Assembly: GCA_920105805.1 (NCBI GenBank)
Contig: CAKKTI010000311.1
Span: 1 to 25,912 of the forward strand
Direction: 5' to 3'
DNA from: Condylostoma magnum
Lineage: Eukaryota; Ciliophora; Heterotrichea; Heterotrichida; Condylostomatidae
Length of the DNA stretch: 25,912 nucleotides
This document shows, piece after piece, positions 12,560 through 22,000 of this stretch. Made by a program: the position numbers and the translations under genes. The notes below the pieces were generated by a model, which saw only the letters and a list, made by a program, of their open reading frames with translations, was not told the origin of the DNA and did no database searches. How positions within the stretch are numbered: the first letter of the stretch is position 1; every line of letters begins with the position of its first letter.

Positions 12560-13740
12560 AATCAAAGTATAGCGAATGTTAAACTTAACTTTAAAACTAC
12601 TAGGAAAATATTAAGCTTAATGGACTATTTATTCAGACTTTAAGCAAATCTAAGGGGCACTTTTTAAGTGTAGCCTAGAAATAAAGATAATTAATAATTA
12701 CTGAAATCTACTCGTATGATGTAATAATTCTAAGAAATTGAATTACTCGGAATAATCATTCTTAGTAAGCAAATCCCTGAAGGAATATGATGATAAGATA
12801 TCTGATTAAGTTTAATTGAGAGCTTTATCATGCATTTTATTCAGATCTGTAGCTGCATTTAAAATATCGAATAAATTAATAGGTAAATAAGCTTATGTAA
12901 TACAATATTAATGGACAAGCCCAAATTATTAATAAGTAAGTTATTATCTAAAGGGAAAACAATCATAGATATTCTATTTTATTAAAACAAGTAATAGAAT
13001 ATAGAGCAAATTAAATTGATAACAGAATTATTATCAGTATGTTCCTTTTCTTATATTTTGTTTATAGATTAAGGAAGCTCCCATATTACACCCACGACTA
13101 GATATTTAACATTGATACTTATAAGTAACTACCTCAAGCCTTAACTTTAACTTATTAAATTCTCAGTAATAGCTAATTATTCAAACTACTGCATTTTTTA
13201 CTATAAGGAACTAGTCGACAAATTGTATATCAAGAGGACCAGGACAGTAGTTAGTCCTAGTTCACTAGATATGATTATATTTAACAAGCAGCATAGAATA
13301 AAAGATTTTCAAATTAACTTTCAGCATATTATAAGCTTCTATTATCTCTCTTAATCAATTTCAGCTTTTTTATTAAAATGTACTTAGAATTCACCTAATA
13401 GCAAAGTGCTTGAGTCTGGTTCATTAAGACTAATAATCATATTTGCTTTTTATCACACATTTTCAACTTAATCACATAACATAACTATAACCTTATCATG
13501 CTTGAATCAGTAATTTATGTATAAAAATGATAGAATAATTTTAATCAGCAGATTGATAAATGCATAGGGTATTATAAAATGAAAGAGAGGAATATGTAAT
13601 TAAACAAGGTATTATCAAATAGCAATCATTCTAAGAATTTTCATAGAGTATTTAAGCAAAGCATCTGCAATAATTTTCTGAGTAAGGGCAACGAATCTTC
13701 CATTCTATTATTGGAGAATATGTTAGGCTGTATTAGTCAT
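12560..13740 (-). CDS. Probable gene of unknown function, in at least two frames
   Basis: I do not recognise this product. From ATG 13738-13740 the minus strand gives MTNTAQHILQQQNGRF, then a hydrophobic stretch (IPLFHFIIPYAFINLLIKI) and the soluble stretch HDKVIVMLCDQVENVW followed by NEPDSSTLLLGEFQVHFNKK, down to about 13330. A second clearly coding-like segment (FDILNAATDLNKMHDKAL, then FRDLLTKNDYSEQFNFLELL) runs from 12871 to about 12640 in a different frame. Codons beginning with G are enriched in both. The two could be exons of one membrane-associated protein separated by tiny introns, two genes, or a decaying gene; the stretch between them (about 12880-13320) is ambiguous. It is tandem with the surface-protein gene on its 3' side and divergent from the WD40 gene at 13947. 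Both ends are estimates. Confidence 0.45.
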
Positions 13741-13946
13741 AATGTGCAATTCTTATAAACATGCAAAAACAATTTTTGCTTTCTAATTCTTTTGATTTCC
13801 CTTTATCACTTAAAATTCATAATGACGTATAAATTATAAATAATCAGATGTACAATATCAATAGATACAATTATGGTGTATTTAATCAGAAGAAATAGAA
13901 CTATTACAATAACCCTTAAAGTAGTCTCGTCAATTTTATATAAAAA
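13741..13946. promoter_or_regulatory. Divergent intergenic region
   Basis: Two hundred bases separate the start of a minus-strand probable gene from the ATG of the plus-strand WD40 gene. The region is strongly AT-rich. Promoters for both genes should lie here by position. The WD40 start is preceded by the run TATAAAAAATGGAAAA; the same AAAAAATGGAAAA start context occurs at the paralogue (18109). No defined transcription-factor site was recognised. Confidence 0.4.
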
Positions 13947-15368
13947 ATGGAAAACTATATTGAAGTTCAAAGCATTCTAAAGAGCTACATCTTCACCCAA
14001 GACAACCTAAAAGCTCTATGGAAAAATCTAAAAAGAGTTGATCCCCTCATAAAGCTCAAAAGAATCTTCTAAATTTGCCAACTGCTCACAATTACTTGTT
14101 AACCTACGATAGACACCATGATTTATGACTTTATCACCAAGTATAAAATTAAAGCTGAGCATCTGAAATATTTCGATGCTTTGGCCAAATCAAGTAATTA
14201 AGCTAAAGAAATAGTATAAAGAGTGAATCCTGATGATTTGATAAGAGTAAGGCTTAAAATATATGGAGAAATATCATGATAACTTCTTTTTATCAGAATA
14301 GATCAGAAATAACAAGCTAATAGAGTCTTATAATGGATTTTGGAATGCTCAAAAGTGAATTCAATGAGAACTGTAGAATATATTAGACGTCAAGCAAGAC
14401 AATTAGAATTATTAAAAGAGTAGCGAACTGAACGAAAGTGGAAATAAGGAATCATTGGTCAACATGATTGAGAGTTATTATCAGTTTGCATATCAAGAAG
14501 TGGATAAATAGTAGTATCAGGGGGAATTGATTCGAAAATAAGAGTATGAGACTTATAAAACTAATCCAGAGGCAATATCATTGGTTAACATGATGATGAT
14601 GTATCATCAGTTTGCATTTCAAGAAGTGAATAACTGGTAGTATCAGGCGGATGGGATGAAAAAGTAAGAGTATGGGACTTATAAAACCCATCCAGAAACA
14701 GAACAATTGGCTAGCATGATCATTGGGTAAAGTCAGTTTGCATTTCAAGAAGTGAATAGCTAATAGTATCAGGTGGAGATGACAATTAAGTAAGAGTATG
14801 GGACTTATTAGACCCATCCAGAAACAGAATAATCGGTCAACATAATCATTTTGTGTAATCAGTTTGCATTTCAAGAAGTGAATAACTAGTAGTATCTGGT
14901 GGAGTTGATAAGTCAGTGAAAGTATGGGACTTATTAAACCCATCCAGAAACAGAGTCATTGGTCAACATAATGATTGTGTAAACTCAGTTGGTATTTCAA
15001 GAAGTGAATAACTAGTAATATCAGGTGGAGTTGATATGTAAGTAAAAGTATGGGACTTATAGAACCCATCCAGAAACAGAATAATTGGTAGACATGATTC
15101 TTATGTAAAATCAGTTTGCATTTCAAGAAGTGAATAACTAATAGTATCAGGTGGATATGATAATAAAGTAAGAGTATGGGACTTACAAAATCCATCCAGA
15201 AACAGAATCATTGGTCAACATGATAATAATATATAATCAGTTTGTATTTCAAGAAATGAACAAATAGTAGTATCATGTAGTGATAGTCGAGTAAGAGCAT
15301 GGGAAATTTAGTTAGGTAACTCCAATCTATTTAGAAATAACTCTTAGAAACTTTAATTAAGCATTTAA
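13947..15368 (+). CDS. Seven-repeat WD40 beta-propeller protein (paralogue 1)
   Basis: ATG 13947 opens a 473-residue protein with a helical N-terminal part of about 165 residues (LKALWKNLKRVDPLIKLKR, then EIVQRVNPDDLI and VLQWI). Seven WD40 repeats of 42 residues follow (14448-15308), enough for one closed seven-bladed propeller, a scaffold for protein-protein contacts. Each repeat has the pattern IIGQHD, SVCISRSEQ, VVSGG, D, VRVWDL; the last ends in RAWEI. In repeat 1 the Trp of the WD motif is written TGA (14547-14549), and Gln in SRSEQ is TAA/TAG in most repeats, which is strong proof of the code. TAA 15366-15368 is chosen as the stop because the paralogue's similarity also fades there (both share LFRN and KL before it); TGA 15426 is an alternative. 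The specific partner or pathway is unknown. The N-terminus is about 30 residues shorter than that of paralogue 2. Confidence 0.88.
14448..15308 (+). repeat. Tandem array of 126-bp WD40-coding units
   Basis: There are seven units of about 126 bp, marked by the recurring strings GTATGGGACTTA and TTTCAAGAAGTGAATA. Units are nearly identical in DNA, including linker codons (CCATCCAGAAACAGAA), with differences concentrated at the variable blade-loop positions. This suggests recent amplification or gene conversion between units. It also forms one arm of an imperfect inverted repeat with the array at 16665-17530. Confidence 0.85.
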
Positions 15369-15676
15369 GCTTTATGTTGTATTTATATACATGAATAATT
15401 ATGTAAGTTGCTTTACTTACTAAATTGAATTTTGTAATTGATCTAAAATATTATATGGAAAAGCTAGTTAGATATCCTTTAAATTCTGTGTTACTTATTT
15501 CCCATTTGGTGTGAAAGTCGATTATTCAATGAGTATTTGAATTTCATAAGAATACAAGCTAAAATAATTATTTATGTATAGTTATTAAAATTACCATTAA
15601 ACTAATATTCTGAATTAGAAGATCAGTCTTTAAAGATCAATCGAAAGTGCATATGAATTACTAGTTAAAATCTTGC
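15369..15676. other. Spacer between convergent genes
   Basis: This is a low-complexity AT-rich stretch between the WD40 gene and the 3' end of the minus-strand gene to its right. The WD40 reading continues openly to TGA 15426, but without similarity to the paralogue. Nothing else was recognised. Confidence 0.35.
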
Positions 15677-16499
15677 TTAATAATATATATCTGGTAAATT
15701 CACTTTAACTGTATCTTATATTATCTCTACTTTAACCATTTCTTCATGCTAGGCTTTCCCTTATCCTTTATAATCAAACTAATAGCAGATTTCTAATATT
15801 TGCTTAGAAATGTTGATAATCCGATTTCCTCTATCATTAGTTTTCTATATTTATGTATCAACTCTTCTGCTTCATCTATTTTTTACTCAGTTTTATCTAT
15901 AGACTAGCACATTATTTATAATATATAGCTCTGGTATTCATAGTTGAGGCTTAATTTATGCTAAAATCGATTCTTTTTATATCAGTCTTTAGATTTAACA
16001 ATTGATTCCTTATATAATAATTATTGTATATCTTGTCATGGGAACAAAGTCTCCCGGGGATATTTGACAGTATTGTAAGTATCTGAATAGCATGATAATC
16101 CTTAAGAGTAGTAATGGAATCCTATACTCCTGCTTAGTCACTTATTTGTATAACTCTAATTGTTCATGCATCAGGGCTATAGTCATACACAAATACTGTA
16201 AATCTGCTATTGATTGTAAAGCTAATGAGGTGTTCTACTCCTATAAAAGTGAAAGTTTATAGGCCATACATTGTATCTAGATATAAAAATTAAATCTTAC
16301 TTTCAAATTGTTATATAATGAAGATCTTCTCAGTTACAAATTAAATGCTTTTAAATAAATCGTAATAGTTTATTAAGCATAATATAAACAGATTTCTTAC
16401 CGTTTGAGTAGAATTATTGAATACCAATTCATTCATTAAAGCTCTTTTGGCTATTGTATTATTATTTACTTCTAATAAAATGGTGTAAAATCTAGACAT
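15677..16499 (-). CDS. Unrecognised protein; frame changes twice
   Basis: I do not recognise this protein. ATG 16497-16499 opens MSRFYTILLEVNNNTIAKRA. Coding character is clear through INSRFTVFVYDYSPDAWT (a Trp written TGA) to about 16090. It then moves to a second frame (QSIDKTEQKIDEAEELIHKY, a likely coiled coil, about 15880-15790) and to a third (EEMVKVEIIQDTVKVNLPD) before TAA 15677-15679. Both shifts are by the same amount (length 2 modulo 3). Short GT-AG stretches of 14 or 20 nt exist near both, for example GTTTGATTATAAAG at the second. Neither equals the 16-17 nt proved elsewhere, so the gene may have unusual tiny introns or be a recent pseudogene. It starts about 100 bp behind the end of WD40 paralogue 2 and lies on the same strand. 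Confidence 0.5.
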
Positions 16500-16603
16500 A
16501 ATTTAAGATTATACCTAAGTGATACAATGAAAAGATAACTTAAAAAGTATAGGAAAAGAGTAGGGAAATTTTCAACTATTCTTAATACAAACCTAATAAT
16601 CAA

Positions 16604-18109
16604 TTAAAAAGTATTGTAAAGAGCTAACTTGTTAGAATTTCTAAATACATTGAAAAGATCTTAACTATCTAACTAAATTTCCCATATTCTTATTTTATGA
16701 TCATGTCCGCCTGATACAATTAGTTGCTCACTTCTTGAAATACAAACTGATGATACATTATCATCATGTTTACCAATTATTCTATTTCTAGATGGGTTTT
16801 GTAAGTCTCATAATCTCACTGTATTATCTTATCCCCCAGATACTACTATTTGCTTACTCCTCGAAATTCAAACTGATTTTACAATGGAATCATGTTGACC
16901 AATGATTCTATTTCTGGATAGATTTTGTAAGTCCCATACTCTTACTTGATTATCACTTCCACCTGATACTATTACTTACTCATTTCTTGAAATGCACACT
17001 GAATGTACAGTTCAATTATGTTGACCAATGATTCTATTATTATGTGGGTTTTGTAAGTCCCATACTTTTACTCTCTTATCATTTCCCCCAGACACTACTA
17101 TTTACTCACTTCTTGAAATGCAAACTGATCATACAGGATTATCATGTTGACCAATGACTCTGTTTCTCGATGGGTTTTGTAAGTCCCATACTCTCACTGT
17201 ATTATCATATCCACCTGATACTATTAGTTACTCACTTCTTGAAATACAAACTGATTTTACACAATAATTATGCTGACCGATTATTCTATTTTTATATGGG
17301 TTTTGCAAGTCCCATAATTTTACTTTACGATCCCATCCCCCAGATATTATTAGTTTCTCACTTTTTGCAATGCAAACTGATTATATACTTCCCCTATGCT
17401 GGCCGATGATTCTGCTATTTTATGGGTTTTGTAAGTCCCATACTCTTACTTTCTTATTGTCTCCACCAGATACTATTATTTACTCGCTTCTTGAAATACA
17501 AACTGATTATAAATAATTACCAAGTTATTGGATGATTCCTTTTTTAAACCTTGGGCTATTTTATTATGATTATAGCTAAATTGTTTAATATTTAATGCAT
17601 TATCTAGTTTTATAATCAGCTCTCATTAATTTTTCTCTGTACCATTTCCTAATCCACTGTAGAATTATATTAACTTTCTAATCTGTTCTGATAGTGAAAA
17701 GCTACGATAATGTTTCTATGAAAGTTTAAAGATTTATCAAGTAATTTGGATTTACTCTTTATAGCATTTCTTTAGCTAAACTACTTGGCTGAATTTAAAG
17801 ATCTGAATGTTTTCTAGTTGTAATTTCATACCTGTTGTCATAATCAAAGGCTTATACAGCAGTTTGATCAGTAATTGTGAACAGTTGGCTTACTAAAAGA
17901 ATTCTTCTAAGTTTGGTACCTGAATCACATGTTTTTATATTTTGTCATATTGCTTTTAAGTTGTCTTTTAGTAATAACTAACTTTTTAGAATACTTATGA
18001 CTTTGTTGATATTAGACTACACATCATACTACTGATTTCCTACTAAGAATTCTTTAAAATTGACTTTAGTAGCCACGTTTGTGATAATTAGGTCAATACA
18101 ATTTTCCAT
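16604..18109 (-). CDS. Seven-repeat WD40 beta-propeller protein (paralogue 2)
   Basis: ATG 18107-18109 gives a 501-residue protein in one frame. The N-terminal 190 residues are helical and related to paralogue 1: LKAIWQNIKTCDSGTKLRR against LKALWKNLKRVDPLIKLKR, AKEMLQRVNP against AKEIVQRVNP, and shared LQWI. Seven 42-residue WD40 repeats follow (17530-16665), ending in RIWEIQL as paralogue 1 ends in RAWEIQL. Trp of one WD motif is TGA (16808-16810), and further in-frame TGA codons lie at loop positions. TAA 16604-16606 is the likely stop, where similarity to paralogue 1 ends. Repeats are more diverged here than in paralogue 1. The next gene upstream on this strand ends only 41-83 bp before the start, so promoter space is very short. 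Propeller scaffold; partner unknown. Confidence 0.87.
16665..17530 (-). repeat. Second tandem array of WD40-coding units
   Basis: These are seven units of about 126 bp on the minus strand, homologous to the units at 14448-15308 and in the opposite orientation. Plus-strand marks are CCCATACTCTTAC and CACTTCTTGAAATACAAACT. Together the arrays form an imperfect inverted repeat separated by about 1.4 kb, which could mis-assemble or recombine. Confidence 0.85.
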
Positions 18110-18150
18110 TTTTTATGTTTATAAGCTTGCTTATCTCTTATAAAAAGAAG

Positions 18151-19003
18151 TTATAGAAACAACATATTATTATCTATATAATTTTCACCTGTTTAAGGGC
18201 TTGACTTGGTCATATAAGTTGTTTAGTTTAACAGAGTAAACTCAATCAATACTTCAGATTTGAAAGCTAATTTTTAATGAATTCTTCCTGACGCTTTAAA
18301 AGGGCTTATGGATAATAAGGCCAAAATCTGAGGAAGGAATTCATCGTAAGAAAATGGATAAATTCTAAATTACTCAAAAATTTTAATAACAAGTGCTTAT
18401 GGTTAGGAGTACTTCTAAAAGTCTTTTATTTCAGTGAATTTTATGTATAGTTAATTTATTCAATCTTAGATTAGTTTTTGGAAACTTTTAACTCTTTTAT
18501 GGTTAGAAGTTTAATAGGAATAATGTATTATATATATTCGGTTAAGATTTGAAGCTTCTTTCATTTATAGCACCTGCTAATTGTCTAAAAAGATTATATA
18601 TATAATACATATTTGTATCTAGTAAAGAAAGTCCAATTGGTATTTCTATGCTGAAAGTCTCTTCTTAAAATACTACTATTTTGTTTATATGAAGTATTCC
18701 ACCAAATCTATACAGTTAATCAACTAATGCTATACTTTATAGAGGTGAAATCTCTTGATTTATACTTTGTACAAAGCTCAAAATGAATATACAGGAAATT
18801 ATCAGTCTTATATCCAATGCTTATGCTACTCTTTGTAAATATGCATTCACTAGTTAATTGCAGGTTCTATCTATTTAAGCTTCCTAGATCTAATATTGTT
18901 TTGAAAGGTCCTCGGTAATAATTAAAAAAGAATAAATTTATTGCACTGAGCTTATTTAACCTTTCTGTATAAGCACTTTAATTACTATCTAAACTCCTAA
19001 CAT
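18151..19003 (-). CDS. Unrecognised 278-residue protein with one 16-nt intron
   Basis: I do not recognise this product. ATG 19001-19003 opens MLGVQIVIKVLIQKGQ. The first exon (430 nt) holds a mostly helical part (CNQLVNAYLQRVAQALDI), one strongly hydrophobic stretch (LIISCIFILSFVQSI) that could be a membrane segment, and SIALVDQLYRFGGILHINK. Removing the 16-nt intron at 18558-18573 restores a frame reading FRQLAEASNLNRIYIIHY and then FQKLIQDWINQLYIKF and EQFRIYPFSYDEFLPQI. Codons starting with G are about twice as frequent in this frame as in the competing frame, measured over about 68 codons of exon 1. TAA 18151-18153 is in frame; TAA 18193-18195 is an earlier in-frame alternative. It is divergent from the gene at 19080 with only 76 bp between the ATGs. 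Confidence 0.6.
18558..18573 (-). other. 16-nt spliceosomal intron
   Basis: On the minus strand this is GTGCTATAAATGAAAG. The coding-like frame before it (LLDTNMYYIYNLFRQLA) and the one after it (SNLNRIYIIHYSYQ) differ by one base. Excision of exactly 16 nt joins them, completing a GAA codon across the junction. This is independent of the intron in the surface-protein gene and has the same length. Confidence 0.6.
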
Positions 19004-19079
19004 TACCTCATAGCTTCTTTATTACAATTTGTGCTAATACTAACTATAATAAAGCTAAACTTACTTCCAATAATAAAAA
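19004..19079. promoter_or_regulatory. Very short divergent promoter region
   Basis: Seventy-six bases separate the ATG of a minus-strand gene from the ATG of the large plus-strand surface protein. The region is AT-rich and contains TATAATAAAGC and an A-run just before the plus-strand ATG. By position it must serve both genes unless one start is misplaced. Specific elements were not recognised. Confidence 0.4.
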
Positions 19080-22000
19080 ATGTTCCGGACAACATTGATC
19101 CTAATGCTAGTGGCAGCATCAACTATTTCAATGAGATATATTGATAAAGACCAACCTTTAGTAGTCTTACCAGATACTAACATACAACAGCTGGAGTTCA
19201 AATTTCCTCAAAACATCCACAGTAATTATAAAATAACATTATGTCTTTAACTTAACAGCTAAAGGAATGAGGAGATACTGCAAATATAAACTGCTAATCA
19301 CAAGATTCAAGTAATTTTCGAAAATCAGCAGTTGGGCATATAGCTAAAAGACTAGAAATAATTTTAAAGGATAGATCTAGAAAACTGGAATAAAATCGAG
19401 TTAATAAGCAACTAAAATACACTTAAAATATGCATAAATTCACAAAATGATGATGAATGTTTTACTATTATTGATAATTTTGAGATTGATACTAATTCTT
19501 GCCTATTATTTAAATCTGGAGTTATATCACTACTAGAATTTAGCTCTCCATCATCCTAAACCTAAAAGCAATGCTAAAATTTGAGTTTTAAAGGGTTAAT
19601 TGCCAGCTAATTAACTCCAACAACTTTTAAAAACTAATTATTTGAAATTGATTTAGAAGATTATCAGGAATTTTCATCATGAATTTAACTATAATCAAAA
19701 TAATCCTCAATTGTTTTCAAAGGAATCTAACAGGATTTTATTGTTTAGATGGCTTAGGAAGATCAAAAGTTAGAAATTTGGGTTGAAAGATCTGATGAAG
19801 AGTTTTCAGAAATGATGGCAACGGATATTAACGCAGATAGCTGATTTTTCATATCAGTTGAATTATTTAGCAAGGTATCTTCTATAGATTATAAGATTTG
19901 CTTGTTTTAAAGCTAATTTTAATGCTATACTACAAGCTAATTTTAGAAGAATAAAGATTCAAAGTAAATAGGATTTTAAGGTAAATTATGAAATGCTTAA
20001 ACAAAAAACTCAAATGAGGAGTGAATTTTATAGCAAATTGATTAAAAGTGTATTAGCAACTGTAATGAATGCTTGAATCCAGATTAATGCCAAGAATGCA
20101 AGGATGGCTATGTTTTGTATAATAACATATGTGTAAAAGTTTTATAAAGGAAATAAAGAAAACTGTCATCAATGCCTTAATTCTTTTAGCTATCTGATCC
20201 CTAGTATGCAATACAATCTAATACATTCACGGTTGATTAAAGTCAAAAGGTTGAATTTAGCTTAAGAAACTATACTAAACACATACAAGAAGATTAATAA
20301 GGATTTTCAGTTACATTTTGATTTAGAGTTTTAGAAAATAACGGTAAAAATATACTAATAATTATAACTTATGATGAAGTTAACTTTACTACTTATGGGT
20401 GTAATATCTATTATGAGAATAATAAACTAGAAGTTGAATACTTATCTGAAGTTTTCTATATAGACTTTTCAATAGCGCAAGGAGAATGATATCTGTTAAA
20501 CTTTGGAGATTCTCCAACTTAAACTAACATTTGTTTAGTTCAATGGAAGGGCCAAGATGAAAGTTATTGTCAATCCCTGGGGAAAATGAAAGCAAATTTA
20601 AGTATTAGGTCAACAATTGAAATCAAGCAGTTCAATGGAATGTAGAAAATAATAGGATAATATCTTGATATAAGATTATATGGTTAAATACTAACTTAAG
20701 ATCAATTCCATCATTTGAAAAATAATAAATCTGTATTTAAGAGCAACAGAGCAATTGATTGCAAGAATTTCAATGGACCTGGGGATTGAGGATGCTTAGA
20801 TTTGATGTAATTTGTATCTCCAAATGAAATTGTCGAATCTATGGCAATTAGTACTATAACCAAGAGTGACTTAATATCATAAGAAAGATAACTAACAAAT
20901 TAATTTCATTATTCAACTTGAATTAAAATCAGTAGAATTGTGATATCTGAAGCTAATTATTTATTTTAAATATAAGATCAAAATTAGCCTGATTTTTGCG
21001 GCAATACCTTTCATTTTAAGGTTTGAGTAGAATAATAAGGAGAAGCTAATTAATTCAATTGGATGTTCTTACAAAGTGGTGTTTCTAAACATAAAATTTA
21101 ATTTTAAACTGGCCCATTAAATAACCAATGATGTTTTATAGTAGCTTCGCTGTACTAAAATTTTATGTACTTCGAAGTAAGATCTGAGAGTAGTTTTATT
21201 AATAAGTGATAAGAATTTGATTAGTGTTCTGGAGTTGGGATTTCATAATCTAATAGTGATTTAGAAATAAGATTAAACCATTTCTAAGCATATTTGATAA
21301 ATTCCTTCCTTATAATGAACAATCTAGAATATTATGGGGAGTCGGAAGAATTGTTTAGTTTGTATAGTAACTAATTTAAATTCTAATGTGCACATGGTGA
21401 TTAGTATCAACCAGATGAATGTGCACAATGTGAAGTTGGATTTTATTTATACGATGATGATTGTATATAATGTCCCTTCGGCTGTCAATCATGCACTATT
21501 ACAGATGCCGACAACTTATCTTTTATATGCGATCTTTGCAGCCCAGGTTATATTAAGTATTATGATAACTGTATTCTTTGTGAAAAACCATGCACTGAAT
21601 GTACTTCTGATTGCATTGCTTGCTTTGACTAGAATAATGATTGTTAATTATTTCCATGTAGTTTTAATTAATTTTATGATAACGGTGGAAATTGCTAAAA
21701 CTGTGATTCAGCATGTTTATAATGCTTTCAAAGCTCAGATAAATGTACAAGCTGCATAATAAATTAAACTTTAATAGAAAACTAATGCATAAAATGCAAG
21801 ACTAATGATTGTGATTATACCTACTAGATACATACTAAAAGTTTTTAATAGTTAAGTGAATAAGACTATGCTATTATTATTGATAAAAGATATGCCTTAG
21901 ATTACTTTATTGAATATGCTATTGAGCCAATGGTGTTTTATAAAGAGAAGTTAGAAACTTTTAATATCAATTTCTGAATTTACCCAAAAGAAGATATTAC

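Noticed and set aside
13200-13270. Short inverted repeat GAACTAG...CTAGTTC, considered as an RNA gene or hairpin
   Set aside because: The arms are only seven bases with a long loop, and there is no tRNA T-loop or other RNA signature.
14578-15195. Minus-strand open frames with repeated hydrophobic sequence
   Set aside because: They are antisense shadows of the WD40 array and repeat only because the WD40 units repeat.
16340-16395. A 53-nt GT-AG intron at the start of the gene at 16499
   Set aside because: Removing it moves the reading into a worse frame, and its length is far from the 16-17 nt seen elsewhere.
17170-17409. Plus-strand repeated hydrophobic open frame
   Set aside because: It is the antisense shadow of WD40 paralogue 2, encoded on the minus strand.
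21334-21759. 141-codon open frame starting MGSRKNCLVC
   Set aside because: It is an off-frame reading of a cysteine-rich block of the large surface protein, whose own frame is continuous on either side.
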